DNA from: Nocardia vinacea NBRC 16497
Lineage (GTDB): Bacteria; Actinomycetota; Actinomycetes; Mycobacteriales; Mycobacteriaceae
Assembly: GCF_000308835.1 (NCBI RefSeq)
Contig: NZ_BAGN01000105.1
Location: forward strand, 1 to 41,051
DNA: 41,051 nucleotides
Direction of reading: 5' to 3'
The stretch's first letter is position 1. Every line of letters begins with the position of its first letter. Positions 34,694 to 41,051 of this stretch are shown here, piece after piece. The position numbers and the translations under genes are program-made. Under the pieces are notes generated by a model that saw only the letters and a program-made list of their open reading frames with translations, was not told the DNA's origin and made no database searches.

Positions 34694-35809
34694 ATGGCCG
34701 AAATGCGGGCGCAATTCGGTGTGCTCGGGCCGGTGCAGCTGTCGATCGATGGCGTCGCGCAGCCGGTCGGCGGGCCGAAACAGCGCGCGGTGCTGGCGTA
34801 TCTGGTGATCAATGCCAATCATCCGGTCTCGGTGGACGCGCTGGCGCAGGCGGTGTGGGAGGAGAGTCCGCCCTCGGATGTGCGGGCGAGTCTGCACGCT
34901 GTCACCTCGAATCTGCGCAAACCGCTGCGCGCTGCCGGACTCGACGCTCGCGGCGTACTTGCCCAGGTCGGCACCGGATACCGGATCACGGTGGCCGATG
35001 GGGCCAGTGATGTGCAGCGGTTCCGGGCACGCAAGGAAGCGGGCCTGCGGGAACTGGCGGCGGGTCGCTTCACAGTGGCCGCCGAAGCGCTGTCGAGCGC
35101 ACTGGAACAGTGGCGTGGCCCGGTGCTGTCGGACCTGCGCGGGCTCGGATTCGCCGACGCCTACGCCGCCGCCCTCGACGATGAACGGCTCGGTGTCATC
35201 GAGACGCGGGCCTCGGCCGATATCGCGCGCGGGCGCGCGGACGCCGTCGCGGCCGAACTCGCCCTGCTCGTGGGGGCGCATCCTTTGCGAGAACCATTGT
35301 GGGAGAAGCTGATCACCGCGCTGTATCTGAGCGGGCGGCAATCCGACGCACTAGGCGCGGTCCGGCAGCTACGGACCACACTGGACGACGAACTCGGCAT
35401 CGACCCCGGCCCGGCGATCCAAGAGTTGGAGGCGCGGATCCTGCGCCAGGATCCGCTCAGCGTCCGAGCGGTCGCCGATGTGACGATGACCCGGGCGACC
35501 ACCATTGTCGAGCACGCCGCGGCCGGGGCGCGGGCCGGATTGCGCGATCGGCGGGGCGAGGTCTATCCGATCACCGGATCGGTGACCCGGATCGGGCGGC
35601 TGCCCGATAACGATATCGTGCTCGAACACGGCAAGGTCAGCCGTCAGCATGCAGTGATCGTGGACAACGGACTGAACTTCGTGATCAAGGATCTGTGGTC
35701 GTCCAACGGGGTGTATCTCGACGGTGCGCGCATCATCGACAGCGTCACACTCATCGAAGGTACGGTGATCCGCATCGGCGAATTCGAATTCGTCTTCACG
35801 CTGATCTGA
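34694..35809 (+). CDS. EmbR-like SARP-BTAD-FHA transcriptional regulator
   Basis: 371 residues. N-terminal OmpR-type winged helix (1-95; FGVLGPVQLSIDG, V-x-G-P-K-Q-R-A-V-L-A-Y-L), BTAD helical domain (about 98-245; W-R-G-P-V-L-S-D-L, L-x-L-V-G-A-H-P-L-R-E-P-L-W-x-x-L) and a C-terminal FHA domain (about 275-371; R-I-G-R-x-x-D-N-D-I, S-R-Q-H-A, S-S-N-G-V-Y-L-D-G). This is the EmbR architecture, where the FHA part binds phosphothreonine from a Ser/Thr kinase. RBS AAGGAG. It lies 66 bp after the caspase-STAND gene on the same strand. No kinase gene is in view. Confidence 0.92.
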   Translation: MAEMRAQFGVLGPVQLSIDGVAQPVGGPKQRAVLAYLVINANHPVSVDALAQAVWEESPPSDVRASLHAVTSNLRKPLRAAGLDARGVLAQVGTGYRITVADGASDVQRFRARKEAGLRELAAGRFTVAAEALSSALEQWRGPVLSDLRGLGFADAYAAALDDERLGVIETRASADIARGRADAVAAELALLVGAHPLREPLWEKLITALYLSGRQSDALGAVRQLRTTLDDELGIDPGPAIQELEARILRQDPLSVRAVADVTMTRATTIVEHAAAGARAGLRDRRGEVYPITGSVTRIGRLPDNDIVLEHGKVSRQHAVIVDNGLNFVIKDLWSSNGVYLDGARIIDSVTLIEGTVIRIGEFEFVFTLI

Positions 35810-35831
35810 GCTGCGCGGCGGGATCGGCGGT

Positions 35832-36332
35832 GATCCGGAACGACGCCTCACCGACACCGAGACCCGAATGATCAACGTGCTCAACGAGCTTCGGCTCACC
35901 GACCTGGTCACCTCCATCACCTGACTCTCGGCGGTCGGTGCAGCGGCGATCCTGGCCGGAACCGGCGACCCCGCCCGGTTCACCACCGCCCGAGCCCTGG
36001 TCGAACACGCTGGTCTGGCGCCACGGGAGAAGCTGTCCGGCACGTTCACCGGACGCACCGAACTCACCGGCCAAGGCCGACCCAGCCTGCGTCTGGCCGC
36101 GTGGCGAGCGGTCTGGGGCGCCCAACGGGCGAACCCTGTCTATGCCGCCCGTTACCAGCATCTGACCGGCCGCGAGGACAACAAACTCACCCCCACCCAA
36201 GCCTAGGCCGCCATCACCGCGACCATCCTGGGTCACCTGCACGCCGTCATCACCACCGGCAAGCGCTGGGACCCACACACCGCCACCCACGGCACCCGAG
36301 CCACCATCACCCCAATCCCGTTGGCCGCCTGA
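35832..36332 (+). pseudogene. Truncated IS110/IS116-family transposase (C-terminal part, two stops)
   Basis: In one frame from 35832 the conserved C-terminal transposase domain can be read: V-T-S-I-x, L-S-A-V-G-A-A-A-I-L-A, R-A-L-V-E-H-A-G-L, S-G-T-F-T-G-R-T-E-L, R-L-A-A-W-R-A-V-W-G-A, Y-x-H-L-T-x-R-E-D-N and a final stop at 36330. Two in-frame stops interrupt it (TGA 35922, TAG 36204), and the N-terminal DEDD (RuvC-like) catalytic domain is missing. The remnant begins 23 bp after the regulator gene's stop, so insertion or deletion happened right at that boundary. Non-functional. Confidence 0.85.
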
Positions 36333-36628
36333 ATATTTCGGCGACCAACGAGCGGGCGGTCGGGGCGAGCCCCACGCGGCATAGAGACACACCGTGATCT
36401 CGCCTGTAATCATGGGCAGCCCCGACCGTCGTCACCTCAACCCGATTACACGCTGAAGGAACCAACCCCATCACCGTTATGCCGGGACGACGACGGTCGA
36501 GGCACCGACCGAACCGCTTGACACAAAACGACTTACGCTGATTACAGGTCACTTTCATTGACTATGGCCAGCCGGGGCATGGGGGTCGCCGCTGGTGCTG
36601 TCGGTCGGTTCCGCGATGTCTGTGCCGG
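36333..36628. repeat. Non-coding segment with nested inverted repeats downstream of the IS110 remnant
   Basis: No gene recognised. Outer inverted repeat CCTGTAATCA (36403-36412) / TGATTACAGG (36539-36548); inner inverted repeat CGACCGTCGTC (36423-36433) / GACGACGGTCG (36489-36499); plus a small GGGGC-GA-GCCCC hairpin at 36362-36373. The nesting gives one extended, folded structure of about 146 bases. It could be a structured end of the former IS or a separate small element. Confidence 0.5.
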
Positions 36629-36964
36629 TTATGGCTGTCGTGTGAGGACGGCGATGTCGTTGCCGAGGCCCAGGATGATGTCGGCTCCCGGGCTTACTGC
36701 GACGACGGGTTCAAGCGCGGGGTAGTCGATCACGGCTGTGAGGGTCATCGTCGTCAGATCCCAGATCCGCGTGGTCTGATCGTAGCCAGCGGTGACAACC
36801 ACGGGCCGACCGTCGATGCTGGTGCACGCGAGCACCGCGAAGACACACCGAAGCTTTGACATGCCACCCAACGTCGGCGCACCCGTCGCCGAGCGCTCCT
36901 CGAGCGACGGCTTTCCCGAAATGCCTGCCTCATGGTTCCGGCCGCGCGCCACCAGCTCGGTCAT
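36629..36964 (-). pseudogene. WD40-repeat protein, C-terminal remnant
   Basis: A 111-residue open frame that ends like actinobacterial multi-repeat WD40 proteins: V-L-A-C-T-S-I-D-G-R-P-V-V-V-T-A-G-Y-D-Q-T followed by R-I-W-D-L (one complete WD unit), then the terminal half-repeat with V-A-V-S-P-G-A-D-I-I-L-G-L-G-N-D-I-A-V-L. The first ~33 residues are not WD-like and no upstream repeats exist before the CYTH gene end, so this is a stump of a longer gene. Full proteins of this kind often carry N-terminal trypsin, caspase or STAND domains. A short start at 36964 could still be expressed, but function is unlikely. Confidence 0.7.
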
Positions 36965-37035
36965 CGATGCTCAGGTTGTTCCGTGCCGGATTGCAAGCCG
37001 AAGCCGCCACTCCGCCAGGGCTTTTCGACCCTGAC

Positions 37036-37050
37036 GCCCCAGCCTGGGGC
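37036..37050 (-). terminator. Hairpin directly after the CYTH gene stop
   Basis: GCCCCAG-C-CTGGGGC, a perfect 15-bp palindrome touching the stop codon of the minus-strand CYTH gene; probable terminator. Confidence 0.55.
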
Positions 37051-37607
37051 TAGACCCCGTTGGTATCGCTGAATAGCAGTGTCGGTTCGGTGAGAATGTC
37101 GCGGCTGGTCTCGGTCTTGTAGATTTCGTCGACGCTGCCGAAGCGTGCCTCGGCGTAGTCGAGGCCAAGTTGGTCCGCTGCGTGGCGGACCGCTGCTTCG
37201 TCCGGTCCCTCGATCTCCAAGAAAGTCGGCAGGTCCGGCCAGGTATCGAGGTCGAACACCACGTCGCCCAGCTGCCATTCTTCGCGGTAGTTCTCCTGGT
37301 AGCGGAGCTCTTGCAGGCCGAGCTTGGTCAGGATTTCGGCCGTGGCGTGCAGATCACCGACGGTCGTTTCGATCTCGGTGGTGCCGTCGATTGTGCTGGC
37401 ATCGGTGACCTGCTTGAGGGTGAGCGTTGAGCGGGACCCCTCGTTCCGGAGCCGCACCCACGCGCCTTGGGCAAGTGCATCGTTTTCGAATATCTTGCGG
37501 GTCAATAGTGTTCGTGGGAATGACTGGGTGGCGCCGAGGGCAGTGAGCTTGGTGCGTACGGCGTCGACGTCGATCGCCAGGAACTTGGCTTCGTACTCGT
37601 GCTTCAT
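37050..37607 (-). CDS. CYTH-domain protein (class IV adenylate cyclase-like)
   Basis: 185 residues from ATG 37607. The N-terminal E-x-E-x-K motif (Glu4, Glu6, Lys8 in K-H-E-Y-E-A-K-F) defines CYTH/triphosphate-tunnel enzymes; the other tunnel residues are visible in W-V-R-L-R-N-E-G, L-T-L-K-Q-V, T-E-I-E-T-T-V, Y-R-E-E-W and the pair D-V-V-F-D-L-D-T-W-P-x-L-P-x-F-L-E-I-E-G-P, which in CyaB-like class IV adenylate cyclases lies near the C-terminus. It may make cAMP or hydrolyse a triphosphate or polyphosphate; sequence alone does not decide. Divergent from the terpene synthase gene. The RBS is weak, so the start is the least sure part. Confidence 0.85.
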   Translation of the reverse strand: MKHEYEAKFLAIDVDAVRTKLTALGATQSFPRTLLTRKIFENDALAQGAWVRLRNEGSRSTLTLKQVTDASTIDGTTEIETTVGDLHATAEILTKLGLQELRYQENYREEWQLGDVVFDLDTWPDLPTFLEIEGPDEAAVRHAADQLGLDYAEARFGSVDEIYKTETSRDILTEPTLLFSDTNGV

Positions 37608-37963
37608 CGAGGCTGGATCGCCTTTCGTGTGGTTGTCCGGGGACTTCGTCGCGATGAGAACGCCCATCCGGTGAGTGTGGTCGTGGGGCTGGCCGAAATG
37701 GGCTCGTTCGAGGAATGGGTAGGCCTGCAATGTGAGTAGCACGTTCCATGTGCCAGGCGCGAAGTGGCCCGCGAGTCGATCCGGAGTGGTGTAGTGCTCG
37801 TTCAGAGTCGCCGTGGCGGAAGCTCGACCCCTATGTCGGAGATCGGCGTGTCGAATCCACCGGAATCACGCAATCGCCTGCGGCACTGGGCGAGACGGTC
37901 GATAGTCGTTTTGAGTGCATCGTGTTGTCTGCATCTATGGACCCCTGCGACGGGAGAAGTGCT
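37608..37963. other. 356-bp region between divergent CYTH and terpene synthase genes
   Basis: Carries the promoters of both genes. Several open frames cross it in both directions but none has family sequence or a good RBS; the plus-strand frame of the synthase is open across all of it. GGGAGAAG at 37952-37959 is the synthase RBS. No palindrome of note was found. Confidence 0.4.
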
Positions 37964-39244
37964 GTGACAAGTCTCGACAACGACCAGACCAGCCACCGCG
38001 ACACGGTTACCGACAATCCGGAACCGCCCGGCGAACGACTCACGCACCTTCTGGCTGGGCCTCACGGCCTGGGCACCGAACTCGCCGCACGCTTCTCGAC
38101 GATGACCCGGGCCGAGCCCGATCCGGCGGCACCACCCGCGCCCGGCACGATGCCGGCGGCCACACTGCCCGGCGCCGGCTTACGGCACCTTCGCAGCACT
38201 GGAACTCTCCTGGGCGAGAGCGCGTTTCGGATACCGGTGCGGCACGCGACGGCCGAGATCGAGCCCTACCGAGAACTTGCCTGGGGTGACGGTTCCGCGC
38301 CGCCACTGTACTGCCCGCCCGCCACCCGGATCGACGACAATCTCGCCGACCGAATCGACGATCGCCTCACCACGTGGGCGGAGTCGATCGGGTTCACCGA
38401 CGAGGAGCTCGAGAAGCTGCGCCGGACCGGCTACGGACGGCTGGTCATGCTGACCCACACCGATTCCGACGACCCCGACCGGCTGCTGGTCCCGGCCCAG
38501 ATGAACACCGCCTGGTGGATGGCCGACGACTACTACGCCGACGATTCGGCGCTCGGTGCGGACCCGACCCGGCTGCCGCAACGACTCACCTTGGCGATGG
38601 CGGCCTTGGATCCGTTGCCCGACGCGGGCGAGTTCACCACTCCGCTGGAGGAGGTGCTGCGGGAAGACAAGGTGCTGCGTGCTTTCGGTTCCGCGATCGC
38701 GAATCTGCGTGCCCACGCCACCCCGGGGCAGGTGCAGCGCGCCTGCTACGCGACGTTCACGATGTTCGTGTCCTGGACCGCCTACGCCGCGTGGCGACAC
38801 ACCGGCGAATCACCTTCCGCGTGGGAATATCTCGCCGCCCGCCAGCACGACACCTTCTACACCTCGATGACCCTGATCGACCCCGTCGCCGGGTACGAGC
38901 TGCCCGCGAACCTCTTCTACGACGATCGGGTCCGGCAGGCCGTGTTCCGCGCGGGTACCGCCGCCGTCCTGGTCAACGACCTGTTCTCGATCAAGAAGGA
39001 TGCCGCCGACGAAGTACCCGTCAGCAATATGGTGCTGCAGATCGCCGCCGATCGTGGGTGCTCGCTGGCCGAAGCGACCGAGGTAACCGTCGACCTGCAC
39101 AACCGGATGGTGCACCAGTTCGAAGCCGACCATCGCGCCCTGCGCGCCATCCCCTCCCCCGAGCTCCAGCTGTTCATGCACGGCGTTCGCGATTGGATGG
39201 GCGGCTCGTTCGAATGGCATAACACGAACCCGCGCTACCGCTAG
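37964..39244 (+). CDS. 2-methylisoborneol synthase-type class I terpene cyclase
   Basis: 426 residues from GTG 37964 (GGGAG 7 bases upstream); an in-frame ATG at 37937 has no RBS. The N-terminal ~110 residues are disordered and Pro/Ala-rich (P-A-A-P-P-A-P-G-T-M-P-A-A), as in 2-methylisoborneol synthases. The cyclase domain has the metal-binding D-D-Y-Y-A-D-D (188-194; DDHYCDD in known enzymes) and the NSE/DTE motif N-D-L-F-S-I-K-K-D (338-346) followed by A-A-D-E, with a C-terminal R-Y end. The enzyme type cyclises 2-methyl-geranyl diphosphate. The SAM methyltransferase and cyclic-nucleotide-binding encapsulin genes often next to it are absent here. Confidence 0.88.
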   Translation: MTSLDNDQTSHRDTVTDNPEPPGERLTHLLAGPHGLGTELAARFSTMTRAEPDPAAPPAPGTMPAATLPGAGLRHLRSTGTLLGESAFRIPVRHATAEIEPYRELAWGDGSAPPLYCPPATRIDDNLADRIDDRLTTWAESIGFTDEELEKLRRTGYGRLVMLTHTDSDDPDRLLVPAQMNTAWWMADDYYADDSALGADPTRLPQRLTLAMAALDPLPDAGEFTTPLEEVLREDKVLRAFGSAIANLRAHATPGQVQRACYATFTMFVSWTAYAAWRHTGESPSAWEYLAARQHDTFYTSMTLIDPVAGYELPANLFYDDRVRQAVFRAGTAAVLVNDLFSIKKDAADEVPVSNMVLQIAADRGCSLAEATEVTVDLHNRMVHQFEADHRALRAIPSPELQLFMHGVRDWMGGSFEWHNTNPRYR

Positions 39245-39669
39245 GTGGGTCGTGCCCTGGCGGTAACCTCCTGATATCGCTTGGGCGGCACATATCGACC
39301 AACCCACCGAGTCCGCCATCACCTCACTTCGGGTGGCCCTGGCGCAATGGTTCGAGACGCGCCCGAGCGGACGGTAGGACTGGTCCAGCAGGCATGGGCC
39401 GACTTGTCATCCATGAGCGAGCGTTGTGCGTGTCACCGGCACGAGCCAGCTCGGTCGCACGCTGCCGGAACTTCGGGGGATGTGCTGGAGGCGAGCCTCA
39501 CTATCGGTGTCCCGAAGACCGGGAGAAGCTCAGCTGTGGATGGATGTGGAAAGTGCGGATGGGTTGTGTGGGAGTGGCGTGGTGTCTGTGTGGCACGGCG
39601 GCCGGTGGTGTGGCACGGAACCGGGTGCTGGGGGTGCTGTGCCGGTCGTGGGGGAGTCGTGGTGGTCGT
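39245..39669. other. 425-bp region without a supported gene
   Basis: Lies between the terpene synthase and the end of the SorC-type regulator. Short open frames occur on both strands without family resemblance. From about 39530 to 39665 the plus strand is strongly enriched in G and T, with several GGGGG tracts and a direct repeat GTGTGGCACGG (in the 39585-39620 stretch). This could be decayed coding DNA or a structured non-coding stretch; nothing can be named. Confidence 0.35.
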
Positions 39670-40644
39670 CTATCGGACGGCAGCCGCTCTGAGGAGACCC
39701 TCCGCCGTCGGACTGTCGGTCACGAGGGTGTTCACGTAGCCGGCGCGAGCCGCCACGAGGATGGAATCCACCTTGTCTTGGCCGATGGCGACGCCGATCG
39801 TGTGCGGAATGCGCGGGAGGTCCTCTAGCGGGATGGCGATGAGGCGCTCGAACCCACTGGACTCGATCGGCGCTCCGTCGGGTCCGTAGGGCCGGGCGCA
39901 GATGTCACCGACGGCGTGCTCGAGTGTTGCCTCCCGCGCCGAGATGACGCTCGGCAGCGACGAGCGGTGCAGCGGTGGAGCACCGATCCCGAGCAGTGCG
40001 GCGCGCGCAGACCGCCACAGTTGCTGGACCCGTTGGATCTGTGGGTCGCTCATCAACGCTTCGTGCAGGGTCGGGGTCGGCATGGCGGGGGCGTACAGCA
40101 TGACGGGGACTCCGCCGACCCGCAGCGCCAGCGCCCGCGTGATCTCGTTCGACTGGTAGTGCGCCTCCGGCTCTTCGATACCCCCGACTGTCGGGCACAG
40201 GACGACGCCGGGCAACGGCGGGAGATCGTGCCGTGCGACTGCGAATACCGTTGCGCCGGTTGACACTAGAAGCGCGTCTCCGGGGCGCAGTTGCGATTCG
40301 GTGAGCGCGTCGGCGACGCGGGGAGCGAGCAGCGTCCCCAATTCGACGCCTGGGGACTCCGGTGTCACGTATGCCGCAGTTAGTCCAAGCGCCTGGCGGA
40401 GATCATGCTCGAGGTCGGTCAGCGCCCGCTTCTCCGGGTTACGGACTGTGACCTGGACGATTCCGGTCTCGCGCGCCTCGGCGAGGAGACGACTCACGGT
40501 CGCACGGCTGGTGCCGATTTGGTGTGCGATCTCGGCCTGAGTCGCGTTGTCCAGGTAGTACAGCCGCGCCGCCTGGTACACCAGCCCGGGAGGAAACCGG
40601 CGGCGGGCGCCCGCATCGATACTCCCGGCTGCTCGGTCTCTCAT
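39670..40644 (-). CDS. SorC/DeoR-type sugar-binding transcriptional regulator
   Basis: 324 residues from ATG 40644, which sits 6 bases after AAGGAGG; an earlier ATG (40650) touches the box and is less likely. N-terminal HTH (about 22-60; A-R-L-Y-Y-L-D-N-A-T-Q-A-E-I-A-H-Q-I-G-T-S-R-A-T-V-S-R-L-L, in part), then the sugar-phosphate-sensing domain with G-D-A-L-L-V-S-T-G (about 117-125), C-P-T-V-G-G and the C-terminal V-A-I-G-Q-D-K and V-N-T-L-V-T-D. SorC proteins respond to phosphorylated sugars or polyols. Divergent from a zinc alcohol dehydrogenase gene, so polyol or sugar-alcohol oxidation is the probable controlled pathway. Confidence 0.92.
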   Translation of the reverse strand: MRDRAAGSIDAGARRRFPPGLVYQAARLYYLDNATQAEIAHQIGTSRATVSRLLAEARETGIVQVTVRNPEKRALTDLEHDLRQALGLTAAYVTPESPGVELGTLLAPRVADALTESQLRPGDALLVSTGATVFAVARHDLPPLPGVVLCPTVGGIEEPEAHYQSNEITRALALRVGGVPVMLYAPAMPTPTLHEALMSDPQIQRVQQLWRSARAALLGIGAPPLHRSSLPSVISAREATLEHAVGDICARPYGPDGAPIESSGFERLIAIPLEDLPRIPHTIGVAIGQDKVDSILVAARAGYVNTLVTDSPTAEGLLRAAAVR

Positions 40645-40678
40645 CGGCATCCTCCTTCCGTGCAAATCAGTGTGCAGA

Positions 40679-40728
40679 TGTTCAGAGTATTCGATCGGGT
40701 CTGAACATTTGTGCTGTACATTTGTTCA
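40679..40728. promoter_or_regulatory. Operator cluster for the SorC-type regulator
   Basis: Three half-sites: TGTTCA (40679), TGAACA (40702) and TGTTCA (40723). The first two extend to a perfect 8-bp inverted repeat TGTTCAGA / TCTGAACA; the second and third form another. The ACATTTGT octamer is also repeated (40705 and 40718). Spacings of 23 and 21 bp suit a tetrameric SorC protein bound to one face of the helix. Confidence 0.65.
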
Positions 40729-40753
40729 CCGATGTCTATAGTGACATAGAACA

Positions 40754-40771
40754 CGCCTCCCCCGGGAGGCG
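40754..40771 (+). promoter_or_regulatory. Hairpin in the leader of the alcohol dehydrogenase gene
   Basis: CGCCTCCC-CC-GGGAGGCG, perfect 8-bp arms, ending about 9 bases before the AAGGAG box of the downstream gene. It may influence message stability or translation. Confidence 0.5.
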
Positions 40772-40791
40772 GCAGGCAGAAGGAGTCCCTC

Positions 40792-41051
40792 GTGACTGAT
40801 CGACATACCCGGTCAGCCGTTTGCGCTGGTGACACGATGCAGGCAGTCGTGTGTCACGGTCCCGCTGATTACCGGCTGGAGAAGCTACCGGTCCCGTCGC
40901 GGAGACCAGGAGAGGCACTCATCCGCGTCGAGGCCGTCGGCATTTGCGCGAGCGACCTGAAGTGCTACCACGGCGCATCGAAGTTCTGGGGTGACGAAAA
41001 CCGGGCGGCATGGGCGGAGACGGAGGTCGTACCGGGGCATGAGATCACCGG
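40792..41051 (+). CDS. Zinc-dependent alcohol dehydrogenase (MDR family), 5' part only
   Basis: The first 86 codons are in the window, starting at GTG 40792 (AAGGAG 7 bases upstream); an ATG at 40837 is a second candidate, 15 codons later. Readable motifs are V-G-I-C-A-S-D-L-K (first catalytic zinc Cys in the G-I-C-x-S-D pattern) and V-V-P-G-H-E-I-T-G (zinc His and the GHE motif). Typical of polyol, threonine or sorbitol dehydrogenases. Divergent from the SorC-type gene and probably induced by the sugar or polyol it senses. The rest lies beyond the window end. Confidence 0.88.
   Translation, partial: MTDRHTRSAVCAGDTMQAVVCHGPADYRLEKLPVPSRRPGEALIRVEAVGICASDLKCYHGASKFWGDENRAAWAETEVVPGHEIT

Noticed and set aside
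32570..35341. Very long open frame on the minus strand (over 900 codons) opposite the STAND and regulator genes
   Set aside because: High-GC shadow of real genes: Arg/Gly/His-rich composition, no domain, no RBS, and the plus strand has clear protein families over the same bases.
37610..37750. N-terminal extension of the CYTH protein or a separate short gene
   Set aside because: The open frame has no start with RBS and its sequence does not resemble the CYTH family, whose ExExK motif is at the very N-terminus.
39394..39828. Plus-strand open frame between terpene synthase and SorC-type genes
   Set aside because: Overlaps the real minus-strand regulator and its own part shows only G/T-skewed low-complexity residues.

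Overview
High-GC actinobacterial DNA, most likely Nocardia or another member of the Mycobacteriales. The reasons are GTG/TTG starts, dense ATGA-type overlaps, a TVP38 gene divergent from mutA-mutB plus meaB (the same order as M. tuberculosis Rv1491c-Rv1492-Rv1493, with meaB also close there), a LigC/Prim-PolC pair like Rv3731/Rv3730c, an EphD-like hydrolase and an EmbR-like regulator. Species cannot be fixed from the window.

Layout. 1-5963: methylmalonyl-CoA mutase (mutA, mutB, meaB) in one translationally coupled operon, divergent from a TVP38/DedA-like membrane protein. 6006-9237: minus-strand operon of two paralogous single-pass NTF2-like proteins and a lipoprotein zinc metallopeptidase. 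9624-17826: small regulator/enzyme units: MarR with an NAD(P)-binding protein; amidohydrolase with nucleoside hydrolase; FAD monooxygenase with TetR; CoA-transferase; Tat lipoprotein dienelactone hydrolase with a type II thioesterase. 17766-22992: DUF2784 protein, a zinc-ribbon SDR, a Pro/Gln-rich membrane protein with a 129-bp tandem repeat, and an EphD-like hydrolase divergent from a TetR gene with repeated palindromic operators. 23125-26384: acyl-CoA dehydrogenase, a TetR, two small membrane proteins. 26396-28491: Prim-PolC and LigC DNA repair pair.

28782-37050 is the most accessory-looking part: cold-shock protein, SPFH/flotillin protein, NfeD-like OB-fold protein and an alpha/beta hydrolase run leftward. 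From the same 121-bp spacer a caspase-like/STAND NTPase/TPR protein (an NLR-like architecture) runs rightward, followed by an EmbR-like SARP-BTAD-FHA regulator. Beyond it lie a broken IS110-family transposase with nested inverted repeats and the C-terminal stump of a WD40 protein. This looks like a conflict/defence-type locus with a partly decayed flank.

37050-41051: a CYTH (class IV adenylate cyclase-like) protein divergent from a 2-methylisoborneol-synthase-type terpene cyclase without its usual methyltransferase in view; then a SorC-type regulator divergent from a zinc alcohol dehydrogenase cut by the window end. No rRNA, tRNA or CRISPR array was seen.
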